NCBI GenBank assembly: GCA_002292805.1
Contig: DBCA01000013.1
Location: forward strand, 1 to 11,391
Direction: 5' to 3'
Origin: Caryophanales bacterium UBA970
GTDB lineage: Bacteria > Bacillota_I > Bacilli_A > RFN20 > CAG-826
DNA: 11,391 nt
Both the position numbers and the translations under genes were made by a program. The notes under the pieces are model-generated. The model saw only the letters and a program-made list of their open reading frames with translations. It was not told where the DNA came from and ran no database searches. Shown in pieces: positions 1 through 7,025 of the stretch; positions within the stretch are counted from its first letter, which is position 1, and every line of letters starts with the position of its first letter.

Positions 1-1239
1 CTTTTAATCCAACTTGATTTAAAAAAATATAGACAAACCCCCGCACCTTTATTTCAGGCAACCATCTTAGGTTTATTTGAAAACAAAAAAGAACTTGTGA
101 TCTTTTTCTATGTTCCAGTTGCGGGCCAATATTTGTTAGATGTGGTGATTAACAAAAATCGATATGGCGTGCAAATTCAAGACGAAGAGGGTTTTGTTCA
201 CAAATATATTATTCCTCTACCATTTAAACCGGGTAAGTTACATGTCACTGAGTATGTGTTTATCGACGACTCACTCAAGAAAACAACCTCTGTTGTTAAC
301 GAAGAACATGTCTTTGGTCTGCTCAATGGTCAATATATGTATGACTCAAAAAAATATCATCAAACCCAACTTGAAGGTGAGTTGCTTTACGATGTCGTCG
401 ATATGACCACCATTCAACAAAAGTTTGAAGATCTCGTTGGACGCTCACTGACTTATCGCGATGTGTCGTCACTAAAAGCTAAGGCTATCAAACTCTATTA
501 TGTTGCCTTTAACTTATTTGATCAGCAACAAAAAAAATATTTTGTCCCTGACGATATTGTTGACATGAACGTTTCTTATCAAGAAAGTCGTTATGTCTAC
601 CAAGCAAAAAAAGTAACCAACACCCAAGATATTGATCCACTTCTTGATGGAGAAATATTCTTACTCGACAAAAAAGAAACGATTGCAAAAGAGCCACGAA
701 AAATTGAAACGGGTAAAAAGTCTGATTGGAATGTGGTTCAAAATTTCTTTTCTTATAAGCAGTATCGCTATGACTCCATTTATCGATTAACAGACCAAAT
801 CAAAGTAAAACAAAAACAAGCGGCTAATTATAGCTATGTCGTGGTGATCGGACCAAAGCATGGATATCGACATAGCCAAGTCATTTTTAAACGCGGCAAC
901 CTCACTGACTTTGATTATGAAGAAACAACGCTATCTCAAATCAAGGTTTACAACATCACGTACCAAGAACGTGGTCATCGTTACTCTGTTCCGGTTCAAA
1001 GTTTGGTCTATGAAACCGACAAAAAGAGTCGTTTGCCGCGTTTAAGAAATCGACTTGTGAACTTTTTTAAAACTGTGGGTAAAGTCCTTGTTACACCCTT
1101 CAAGTTTTTATTTGGTGCAAGCGGCTTCATCATTAAATTGCTGACTTGGATGGTGCGTCATTGGAAGCTTGTCTTGGTCATCTTAGTGGTTGTTTTATTG
1201 GTGTATCTAGGTATTCAAATCGCGGGGGTTATCACATAA
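1..1239 (+). CDS. Partial gene: unrecognised protein with C-terminal membrane anchor
   Basis: The frame is open from the first base to TAA at 1237-1239, so the true start lies left of the window; the GTG at 97 has no claim to be the start. The visible 412 residues are mostly polar, Tyr/Val/Lys-rich and probably beta-rich. Two stretches look alike: about residues 162-187 and 314-336 each run from a Y-x-V/I strand through a polar turn to Y-x-V-P and a closing V. A basic amphipathic segment (about 341-368) leads into hydrophobic stretches and one strong helix at about 390-409, with almost nothing after it. That suggests a large domain tethered by its C-terminus, but orientation cannot be judged without the N-terminus. 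The stop overlaps the next start by one base (TAATG), so the two genes are very likely translated together. I do not recognise a family and assign no function. Confidence 0.85.
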   Translation, partial: LLIQLDLKKYRQTPAPLFQATILGLFENKKELVIFFYVPVAGQYLLDVVINKNRYGVQIQDEEGFVHKYIIPLPFKPGKLHVTEYVFIDDSLKKTTSVVNEEHVFGLLNGQYMYDSKKYHQTQLEGELLYDVVDMTTIQQKFEDLVGRSLTYRDVSSLKAKAIKLYYVAFNLFDQQQKKYFVPDDIVDMNVSYQESRYVYQAKKVTNTQDIDPLLDGEIFLLDKKETIAKEPRKIETGKKSDWNVVQNFFSYKQYRYDSIYRLTDQIKVKQKQAANYSYVVVIGPKHGYRHSQVIFKRGNLTDFDYEETTLSQIKVYNITYQERGHRYSVPVQSLVYETDKKSRLPRLRNRLVNFFKTVGKVLVTPFKFLFGASGFIIKLLTWMVRHWKLVLVILVVVLLVYLGIQIAGVIT

Positions 1240-3347
1240 TGGACATCATCTCTTTCCTGTTATTTATTGGGACGTTATCACTGATTGCAGCGATGATTTT
1301 CTTGGACTTATCTAAATACAAATTCCATTTCTTTATCGGCATCGTCATCATGGGTGTTGCCATTTATAGTTATGGTTTATCATTCAACGGTGAAACCCTG
1401 AACACCATTGACCTTGTCTTAAAAGCATTTGGAAATACCACCGCCATTCTCCGGGGTATCTTTCGAACCGCTGAGATCAGTGACCGAATCAATAATGATG
1501 TTTTATTTTTAATGTCTGCGTATGCAATCCATGTAATTGGTTTTGGTTATACGTATATTTTAATTTTTGCAATCTTCTTTAAGAACCTTGGCCTTAAGAT
1601 GCGGTTTTATCTTCAATCAAGAAAACCACACTTTCTTATCCTTGGGGATGATGAAAAACTAACCTACTTATTAAAAGCTTTTGAAAAGGATATACAAAAT
1701 TCAACTTCATTCAAACTTCAACGCGGGATGAATATTGCTGTCCCTAAAACCTTTTTAGCCGCGAAAGAACTCAACACCAAATATCGTTTTCATCCAGGCG
1801 TGACAACCTTTGATGTGGGCAATCAATCCCTTGATACCTTGGTAGGTCAAGGTGGTCAAGATATCATCTTGGTGAGTTTATTAACCAAAGATCTAGAGGT
1901 AATGGCGTTAGTAGAAAAACTCAATCGCCATTACCAACAACATCCAACCAGTCAATTAAATGCTTTTATTCTTTATGAGGACAAACAAAACTTACCCATC
2001 TATGAATCCTTTAGCCAAGAAAAACATAAGATGCGTTTCTTCTCTTATCACCAACTCATTGCCCAACAGCTTATCCTAGAGTATCCGTTGACGTCATTGC
2101 TTCCTCACCAATTCATCGATACGGAAAAAGCAACTTTGGATGATGTGACCATTCAATATCATCTGCTTGGGTTTGGACCAACCAATTTAGAAATTTACCG
2201 CCATTTATTCGTCACCAATCAATTCCCACCCAAAGCCTCGAAGTTCTTTGGCAAAGAAATCACCAACTATAAAAAACCAACCATTGAATATAATATTTAC
2301 CGTGATCCGACGAACGCATTGATTTCAATTCCTAGATTCACGAACCTTCTTCAATCCAAAAAAGACCATTTACCGAACCCACCCATTTCTATCGCCACTG
2401 AAGAAATCCTGACGAGTTTTCATGATGGTTCCTTTGTGTCCCACTTTGACAAACAGCTTAAAAAATCAGATCCTTACCATGTTTTAGTTATCGCTTTTGA
2501 TGATGATGTGATGAACTTGCGGGTGCTTCAACAAGTACTTGCTTACTTAATTGAAAAACGACTCAACCACTATCACCTCTTTGTGCAAATGACGAACCGG
2601 GATTATGTTCAAACCAGTCAACTGTTTAAGCAAAAGAATGTCATCGCCTTTGGCTTTGGTGACTATGGTTATTCCTTAAATCAAATCACCAATCCAATTT
2701 TTACCAAGATCGCGAGTCAAATTCAATCGACGTTAAACCCTTCGATTCCTTTTGATTCACTTGTGAGTGAAGAAAAAGAAAGTTTATTATATGAGGCAAT
2801 CAGTTTACGGTTTAAACTCAACCTCATGGGTTTAGATCTTGCTGTCAAACCCAAAGGGTTAACCGAAGCTAATTTTATGAAACGATATGATGTGGATGAA
2901 CAATCCTCGTTCCATCGTAGTCACCCAAGAGCAAAGAATGATGCGGATCTGAATCGCTACAAACCCGTTGCCAAGAAACTTAGGAATTTGCTCGCAAGAC
3001 AAGAACACTTACGTTGGACCGCCAATCAAATGACAAAGGGATACATCCCGATGAGCATGGAAGAAATGGTCAACAGCAAATCTTATGTCGACCATCGCGT
3101 GAAAAAAGATGCTCGCTTAACATCGTTTGAAGGGTTGTTTGATTTACACGATTATTTAGTGAACAATCTATCCTTTACTTTTTCTGAAGCAGATATGATT
3201 TATCCTTTCTTTCATACCATGGATCATCTTTATGAGATTCTTAAAAACACACCCTTTCAAGTGGTGGATAAAATAGATGAAAAGAATAATCAAACCGTTG
3301 AATTAACGATTCTTGAACCAAGTTCAGTTAACAGCAAGATTAAATAA
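1239..3347 (+). CDS. Membrane protein with Rossmann/TrkA-N-like segments and C-terminal RyR-like domain
   Basis: The start is the ATG in TAATG at the end of the preceding gene; the longer frame from 1146 would lie inside that gene. Product is 702 aa. Three hydrophobic helices (about 2-22, 31-48, 90-115) are followed by a soluble region. Residues 130-147 (HFLILGDDEK and following) look like the first strand and turn of a degenerate nucleotide-binding fold. Residues 307-324 carry a better one, HLLGFGPTN, matching GxGxxN. A third strand-rich block follows at about 413-475. Residues 580-640 contain ARQEHLRW, then GYIP, then a second half ending RLTSFEGLFDLHDYL; this resembles the bacterial RyR-type domain (EHxRW...GY...L). 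Known bacterial proteins join membrane helices, NAD-binding TrkA-N-like domains and RyR domains and are thought to sense nucleotide-derived ligands. A ligand-gated channel or sensor is an inference. The Rossmann segments are fairly clear; the RyR call is moderate. Confidence 0.85.
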   Translation: MDIISFLLFIGTLSLIAAMIFLDLSKYKFHFFIGIVIMGVAIYSYGLSFNGETLNTIDLVLKAFGNTTAILRGIFRTAEISDRINNDVLFLMSAYAIHVIGFGYTYILIFAIFFKNLGLKMRFYLQSRKPHFLILGDDEKLTYLLKAFEKDIQNSTSFKLQRGMNIAVPKTFLAAKELNTKYRFHPGVTTFDVGNQSLDTLVGQGGQDIILVSLLTKDLEVMALVEKLNRHYQQHPTSQLNAFILYEDKQNLPIYESFSQEKHKMRFFSYHQLIAQQLILEYPLTSLLPHQFIDTEKATLDDVTIQYHLLGFGPTNLEIYRHLFVTNQFPPKASKFFGKEITNYKKPTIEYNIYRDPTNALISIPRFTNLLQSKKDHLPNPPISIATEEILTSFHDGSFVSHFDKQLKKSDPYHVLVIAFDDDVMNLRVLQQVLAYLIEKRLNHYHLFVQMTNRDYVQTSQLFKQKNVIAFGFGDYGYSLNQITNPIFTKIASQIQSTLNPSIPFDSLVSEEKESLLYEAISLRFKLNLMGLDLAVKPKGLTEANFMKRYDVDEQSSFHRSHPRAKNDADLNRYKPVAKKLRNLLARQEHLRWTANQMTKGYIPMSMEEMVNSKSYVDHRVKKDARLTSFEGLFDLHDYLVNNLSFTFSEADMIYPFFHTMDHLYEILKNTPFQVVDKIDEKNNQTVELTILEPSSVNSKIK

Positions 3348-3357
3348 TCTTATTTTT
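3336..3357 (+). terminator. Weak hairpin plus T-run across both convergent stop codons
   Basis: AAGATT-AAAT-AATCTT (3336-3351) forms a 6-bp AT-rich hairpin and is followed by A and six T in the + direction. It covers the last codons and stop of the + gene and reaches the metG stop. The stem has little GC, so termination would be weak; it is simply the only candidate between these convergent genes. Confidence 0.35.
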
Positions 3358-4945
3358 TAATGATCGTGGATTGAATGTAAGGCACTTCAATCAACGGATC
3401 TAATCGAGGAAATAAAGGCACTGGGGTGGTTAACACCAATCCATCCACCACACTAGGTTGCTGAATGCCTTTTAATGTAGGTTTCGTCGTCAAACCTAAT
3501 TGTGCAAAGAAAGCATCCGCGGTGGTCACCAAGATCGGTTGATAAAGCGTTCCTGCCACATAAAGTGCATAAATCAATTGATGCATCACCACTTGAAGTT
3601 CTTTGATTTTGTTTGGGTCTTTGGCAAGGTTCCATGGTTGGGTTTCATCAATGTATTTATTCGCCCGGGCCACCAATTGATTCACCTTTGCATAAGCCTC
3701 AGTGATCAAGAGTTGATTCATCAATTGTTGATAGTCCTCGATGGTTTGCTTGATTAAGTTGGCGAGTTGTTGATCAAAGGTTGAGATCGGTGCTTGGTGA
3801 ACAGGAACCACACTTTGGAAATATTTCTTCACCATATTGATGGTTCGGTTGAGTAAATTGCCAACATCGTTAGCTAAGTCTGTGTTCACGCGTTCAACAA
3901 ATTGTTCAGGACTAAATTGACCATCCCCACCAAACACCGTTTCTCTCACCAAGTAATACCGTAAAGAGTCTACCCCATATTTTTCAATCAGGGGTATGGG
4001 ATCAATGACATTACCTTTCGATTTCGACATCTTTGCATCTTTCATCATCAATAATCCATGGGCGAACACTCGGTCGGGTAGACGTAATCCTAACGCCATC
4101 AAAAAGATCGGCCAGTAGATCACATGAAAACGTGTGATATCACTGCCAACAATATGAACAATTTCTGATTGGTCATCTTTCCAAAACATTTCGTATAAAG
4201 CAGGTTGTTGACTACCATACCCTAAGGCGGTGATGTAATTGGTTAAGGCATCAAGCCACACATACACCACATGACGTGGGTCTTCTTTGACCTTCACCCC
4301 CCAGGTGAAGGATGTTCGTGAGACACATAAATCTTCTAACCCTGGTTTGATAAACGTATTGATCATTTCGTTCTTACGTGACTCCGGGGTAATAAATAAA
4401 GGATTGTTTTGATAATAGGCCACCAAACGATCGGCATACTTACTCATCCGAAAGAAATAAGCATCTTCTGCTTCTGGGTGGACTGCCCGCTTACAATCTG
4501 GGCAAACTTTGGCCTCCCCAATTTGTGTGTCGGTCCAAAAGGATTCACAATGGGTGCAATACCAACCTTCATATTTTGCTAAGTAAATATCGCCTTGTTT
4601 TAATAGTTGGGTAAAGATGGATTGAACAACTCGTTCATGGCGAGGTTCCGTGGTCCGAATAAAATCATCATAGCTAATATGTAGTTTTTGCCATAGGTCT
4701 TTGATACCGACAACGACTTCATCGACAAACTGTTGAGGAGACTTTCCGTTTTTTTCAGCGGTTTGTTGAATCTTTTGACCATGTTCATCGGTTCCAGTTA
4801 GGAAATACGTAGGAACACCTGCCATCCGTTTATAACGGGCAAAGACATCTGTGACCAGGGTGGAGTACGCATGACCAATATGTAATTTTGCACTTGGGTA
4901 ATAAATCGGGGTGGTGATATAAAATTTTGTTTTCATATGGTTCAT
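3350..4945 (-). CDS. metG: Methionyl-tRNA synthetase
   Basis: Charges tRNA-Met with methionine in the cytoplasm. Counted from the ATG at 4945 (531 aa), the class I signature HIGH is at 22-25 inside FYITTPIYYPSAKLHIGHAY. The zinc knuckle is C130/C133 with C148/C151. The motif HIVGSDITRFH is at about 264-274, and the second signature KMSKS is at 305-309, followed by the helical anticodon domain. The protein stops after that domain: the C-terminal EMAP-II-like tRNA-binding domain, which makes the Bacillus enzyme about 660 aa, is absent. This is a normal shorter form. An in-frame ATG at 4936 (MKTKFYITTP) is equally plausible; neither start has a Shine-Dalgarno sequence. TATAAT (4949-4944 on the - strand) overlaps the first ATG, so transcription could begin close to the second one. 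The stop lies two bases from the convergent + gene. Confidence 0.97.
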   Translation of the reverse strand: MNHMKTKFYITTPIYYPSAKLHIGHAYSTLVTDVFARYKRMAGVPTYFLTGTDEHGQKIQQTAEKNGKSPQQFVDEVVVGIKDLWQKLHISYDDFIRTTEPRHERVVQSIFTQLLKQGDIYLAKYEGWYCTHCESFWTDTQIGEAKVCPDCKRAVHPEAEDAYFFRMSKYADRLVAYYQNNPLFITPESRKNEMINTFIKPGLEDLCVSRTSFTWGVKVKEDPRHVVYVWLDALTNYITALGYGSQQPALYEMFWKDDQSEIVHIVGSDITRFHVIYWPIFLMALGLRLPDRVFAHGLLMMKDAKMSKSKGNVIDPIPLIEKYGVDSLRYYLVRETVFGGDGQFSPEQFVERVNTDLANDVGNLLNRTINMVKKYFQSVVPVHQAPISTFDQQLANLIKQTIEDYQQLMNQLLITEAYAKVNQLVARANKYIDETQPWNLAKDPNKIKELQVVMHQLIYALYVAGTLYQPILVTTADAFFAQLGLTTKPTLKGIQQPSVVDGLVLTTPVPLFPRLDPLIEVPYIQSTIIKK

Positions 4946-4948
4946 TAT

Positions 4949-4982
4949 AAAGAAAAAACCACTTTCTTGATAGGAAGTGGTT
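4949..4982 (-). terminator. Intrinsic terminator of rpmE
   Basis: Read on the - strand, AACCACTTCC (4982-4973), loop TATCAA, then GAAAGTGGTT (4966-4957) form a 10-bp stem with one G-T pair, followed by a T-rich tail ending just before the metG start. It sits 11 bp beyond the rpmE stop. It separates the two genes transcriptionally and leaves no room for a conventional metG leader. Confidence 0.85.
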
Positions 4983-4993
4983 TGTTTTTCATT

Positions 4994-5197
4994 TTACTTC
5001 TTCGCGTAACGTTTATTGAAGCGATCGACGCGACCGTCAATCTTGTTGAAGCGATCTTTACCGGTGAAGAATGGATGACAATTGGCACATGTGTCGACCC
5101 GTACTTCGTCTAAGATTGATCCTGCTTCGAAGGTATTTCCACAGCTAATGCAAGTCACTTTGGCTTGCTTATAGTTAGGATGGATGCCTTGTTTCAT
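4994..5197 (-). CDS. rpmE: 50S ribosomal protein L31, zinc-binding type
   Basis: A 67-aa protein of the large ribosomal subunit. It begins [16 protein letters not shown], the usual bL31 start, and carries two zinc-binding pairs, C16/C19 and C37/C40, followed by HPFFTG and a basic C-terminus. These are the marks of the C+ (zinc-type) form rather than the zinc-independent paralog. The start at 5197 is preferred over the upstream in-frame ATG at 5263. The shorter form matches family length and has GGGAG about 10 bases upstream, and the extension would run through the predicted leader hairpin and start within the promoter region. The gene has its own promoter, leader hairpin and terminator and forms a single-gene unit, divergent from the membrane protein gene to its right. 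Confidence 0.97.
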   Translation of the reverse strand: MKQGIHPNYKQAKVTCISCGNTFEAGSILDEVRVDTCANCHPFFTGKDRFNKIDGRVDRFNKRYAKK

Positions 5198-5215
5198 AAT
5201 GCGTGCTCCCTTCCG

Positions 5216-5240
5216 CCTTAAATCACTTTTGGATTTAAAG
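5216..5240 (-). promoter_or_regulatory. Hairpin in the rpmE 5' leader, next to the ribosome-binding site
   Basis: On the - strand CTTTAAATC (5240-5232), a 7-base loop and GATTTAAGG (5224-5216) form nine continuous pairs with one G-T. The 3' arm ends a few bases before the GGAAGGGAG ribosome-binding site. Autogenous leaders are known for L31 genes in several bacterial groups, so this could be the binding site for such control; that role is inferred from position only. Confidence 0.5.
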
Positions 5241-5253
5241 TAAGTGCTAAGAA

Positions 5254-5282
5254 ATATTACCACTGATGTTTATTGGATGCAA
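5254..5282 (-). promoter_or_regulatory. Promoter of rpmE
   Basis: On the - strand, TTGCAT (5282-5277), a 17-base spacer and TAATAT (5259-5254) preceded by TGG, an extended -10. The predicted start near 5247 gives a leader of about 50 nt that contains the hairpin at 5216-5240. Confidence 0.6.
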
Positions 5283-5297
5283 TGGAAAAGAGTTTAT

Positions 5298-5325
5298 TTG
5301 TAATAATTCAGTAAAGTTCTATAAT
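5298..5325 (+). promoter_or_regulatory. Promoter of the Pr6Pr-like membrane protein gene
   Basis: TTGTAA (5298-5303), a 16-base spacer and a perfect TATAAT (5320-5325). The predicted start near 5332 leaves a leader of about 20 nt holding the site AAAGGGAG, 9 bases before the ATG at 5352. It is divergent from the rpmE promoter, with only about 15 bp between the two -35 boxes. Confidence 0.75.
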
Positions 5326-5351
5326 AAGACCAACAAAGGGAGTTAAACAAT

Positions 5352-6035
5352 ATGAAACTATCATTCAAACAACATTGGTTAACGTATCTAGTTCTCGCTT
5401 ATGGATTATTGTTATTTGGCGTTTTGGTAGAAAAATTTGTCGTGGATTTTCTTAACGATCCAACCGACGACTGGTGGCGTTTCTGGTATTTATTTACATA
5501 CCAAACCAACATCATGGTCGCCCTTTGGTCTATTGCTTATGGGGTTGGTAAAGTCTTTAGTCTCGCCAACCTGATCACGTGGTTAACCAAGAAAATCGTT
5601 GTCATTATCATCACGGTCAACACCTTGATTGTTTTCTTTATCGTCTTATTTGTCTTAAATCCTATTCAAAACGGTGAATGGGAACCGTTATCAAGTTTAT
5701 CTGAACTGCTCACCCATAATTTATCCACCGCCTTGATGATCATGGTCTTTGTGTTAATTCCCGGTAGCGGTGTGCTTAAAAACCGTGACGCACTCACGGT
5801 TCTTATTTATCCTTTTGTTTACTTTATCCTTCACACAATCATTGGATTAACCGTTAACTTTAAATCTGGAGAACCAGCATTTAATTACGGATTTGTAAAC
5901 CCAAATAATTACGCGGACAACCTTTTTATCTTTGTTGGTTTAATCGTCATGTTAGTGGGGATATTCGGTGCACTCGGTTTTGGTTTAATTCAATTCAAAA
6001 ATCGCTTTGATGTTATCAAAAAGATTTCCCGTTAA
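5352..6035 (+). CDS. Pr6Pr / FAR-17a-AIG1-like six-helix membrane protein
   Basis: A 227-aa integral membrane protein with about six hydrophobic helices (roughly 11-31, 50-68, 82-102, 121-138, 147-167, 190-214). The layout fits the bacterial Pr6Pr group: FTYQTNIMVALW at 48-59, a mid-protein LLTHNLST at 119-126, IYPFVYFILH at 152-161, and FNYGFVNPNNYADN at 177-190. The distantly related eukaryotic AIG1/ADTRP proteins hydrolyse fatty-acid esters of hydroxy fatty acids using a membrane Thr and His. Thr49 and His122 here fall in comparable places, which is suggestive only. It has its own promoter and a good ribosome-binding site (AAAGGGAG). The stop lies 20 bp from the stop of the convergent lipoprotein gene, with no clear terminator between. 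Family call moderate; substrate unknown. Confidence 0.85.
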   Translation: MKLSFKQHWLTYLVLAYGLLLFGVLVEKFVVDFLNDPTDDWWRFWYLFTYQTNIMVALWSIAYGVGKVFSLANLITWLTKKIVVIIITVNTLIVFFIVLFVLNPIQNGEWEPLSSLSELLTHNLSTALMIMVFVLIPGSGVLKNRDALTVLIYPFVYFILHTIIGLTVNFKSGEPAFNYGFVNPNNYADNLFIFVGLIVMLVGIFGALGFGLIQFKNRFDVIKKISR

Positions 6036-6055
6036 TTAGTTAAATTGAGGATGAC

Positions 6056-6823
6056 TTAAGCAACGTAGCCTTCGTAAGTTAATTTTTCTGTTGGGGTTAA
6101 AAGGTATTGGCTTGCTTGAATAAGATCTGGTTGAGAAAGAATAATAACTACTTCGTAGGATTGATTGTCTCCACTTGCACTTAACTCAATTTTTCCTTGA
6201 TTGGTGCTGGTAGTTAATTCAACGACAACGTCTAAATTAGTTGGAACAAAGCCAACCAAATCCTCAAACGTTTCTAAATCCACAAAGTTAGCGACAGGTA
6301 ATGTGTATCTTTTTACATCTTGAGCTTGTGGTTGACCACCAATGATGAGGTTGGTTGCTTGATTATTAATAATACTTTCTAATTCTTCAGTCAAAAGCGA
6401 TTCTGCAGTGTTAACACTTTCTAAAAAGATATCAAAACTATCGTCTTCAAAATCACGGTAGATCTTTTCTTCGCTTTGAGGGTTGTTGGCGTAAACTCTC
6501 TTGGCAAAATAACCACCTTCTGCATAGTCATAGACAAAGTCAAGGGTTTGGGTGGTAGCAACATCATTAACTGTCGTTGGTGTAACCGAAACTAGTTTAA
6601 TTCCCGTATTAAAGAAGTAAACGTCAAAGGTTCTGGTTTCATCATCAACAGTGACAGATGCTTCCAAGGCATAATTCATCACCAATCGATTATTGTTATC
6701 AAGGACTGGGAAGTATACATCCTTAAGTGTGGAAAAGACTGCGGAAAAGTACGTTTGTGGTCCGAGGCAACTCGAGAGAATAAAACCTGTGGTCACGAGG
6801 CCGAGGATTTGCTTTTGTTTCAC
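6056..6823 (-). CDS. Lipoprotein of unknown function, probably GTG start
   Basis: A secreted, lipid-anchored protein. A short basic N-terminus (MKQKQ) and hydrophobic stretch end at the lipobox ILSSC, whose Cys is the only cysteine in the protein. The mature part (about 237 aa) is acidic, rich in Thr/Val/Asn and probably beta-rich. I recognise no domain. The start is decided by the ribosome-binding site: AAGGAG (6837-6832) lies 8 bases before the GTG at 6823 but only 2 bases before the ATG at 6829, which is too close. The two starts differ by just two residues (MKV...). A still longer frame to 6910 would run through the terminator hairpin and is rejected. Upstream is an extended -10 (TGGTTTAAT, 6869-6861), and further up a promoter, RNA and terminator that could attenuate this gene. 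Confidence 0.85.
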   Translation of the reverse strand: MKQKQILGLVTTGFILSSCLGPQTYFSAVFSTLKDVYFPVLDNNNRLVMNYALEASVTVDDETRTFDVYFFNTGIKLVSVTPTTVNDVATTQTLDFVYDYAEGGYFAKRVYANNPQSEEKIYRDFEDDSFDIFLESVNTAESLLTEELESIINNQATNLIIGGQPQAQDVKRYTLPVANFVDLETFEDLVGFVPTNLDVVVELTTSTNQGKIELSASGDNQSYEVVIILSQPDLIQASQYLLTPTEKLTYEGYVA

Positions 6824-6840
6824 CTTCATTACTCCTTGAT

Positions 6841-6866
6841 CTTTTATTAAAGATGCTTTTATTAAA
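6841..6866. repeat. Two 11-bp direct repeats upstream of the lipoprotein gene
   Basis: CTTTTATTAAA occurs exactly at 6841-6851 and 6856-6866, a 15-bp period. They lie between the terminator hairpin and the ribosome-binding site and overlap the possible extended -10 of the lipoprotein gene, so they could be a protein-binding site or simply AT-rich duplication. Confidence 0.7.
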
Positions 6867-6869
6867 CCA
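6861..6869 (-). promoter_or_regulatory. Possible extended -10 promoter of the lipoprotein gene
   Basis: On the - strand TGG followed by TTTAAT (5 of 6 matches to TATAAT). No convincing -35 is present at 17 bp. If real, the gene is transcribed independently of the RNA upstream, with a leader of roughly 30 nt. Confidence 0.3.
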
Positions 6870-6875
6870 TATTCG

Positions 6876-6919
6876 AAAAAAAATAAAAGAAAAAGTTTCT
6901 CACTGACCATGAGAAACTT
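6876..6919 (-). terminator. Strong intrinsic terminator ahead of the lipoprotein gene
   Basis: On the - strand AAGTTTCTCA (6919-6910), a 7-base loop and TGAGAAACTT (6902-6893) form a perfect 10-bp stem, followed by TTTCTTTTA and eight more T. No coding gene precedes it on that strand before the tldD start, so it ends a non-coding transcript or acts as an attenuator for the lipoprotein gene. Confidence 0.8.
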
Positions 6920-7019
6920 GTGATTATTTTGTGTTGGCCCTGGTGGTGCATGTCGTGAGAGCGGATCTTATGCCGATCAGTTGATGCTTTGTTTGACACG
7001 TTGTTCAAACAACCAGAGT
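6885..7019 (-). ncRNA. Candidate structured small RNA or attenuator leader (about 135 nt)
   Basis: The - strand between a good promoter (7026-7054) and the terminator hairpin (6893-6919) has no open frame of note. It can fold as a three-way junction. P1 pairs CTCTGGT (7018-7012) with ACCAGGG (6944-6938). P2 pairs GTTTGA (7010-7005) with TCAAAC (6996-6991) over an 8-base loop. A weaker P3 pairs GCAT (6987-6984) with ATGC (6951-6948) and encloses a GATC/GATC hairpin (6978-6964). A linker of about 18 bases then reaches the terminator. I tested it by eye against SRP RNA, 6S RNA, T-box and the common riboswitch consensus motifs and saw no match. It may be a free sRNA or a leader controlling read-through into the lipoprotein gene. 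No antiterminator pairing was found, which favours the sRNA reading. Confidence 0.45.
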
Positions 7020-7025
7020 AAAATC

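Noticed and set aside
1146..1238. Longer start for the RyR-like gene inside the preceding gene
   Set aside because: The TAATG overlap start at 1239 is directly followed by a hydrophobic helix, and the extension is out-of-frame reading of the upstream gene.
5198..5263. Longer rpmE frame starting at 5263
   Set aside because: The extension covers the leader hairpin and starts next to the promoter -10, and the 67-aa form matches the family length and has its own ribosome-binding site.
6830..6910. Longer lipoprotein frame starting at 6910
   Set aside because: It would translate through the terminator hairpin and T-run and destroy the signal-peptide layout.
6885..7019. SRP RNA, 6S RNA, T-box or a common riboswitch
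   Set aside because: The GGAAG/GCAGCC-type SRP core, the T-box GGUACC-type bulge and the purine, SAM, TPP, FMN, glycine and ZTP signature strings were not found by eye; it is left as an unassigned RNA.
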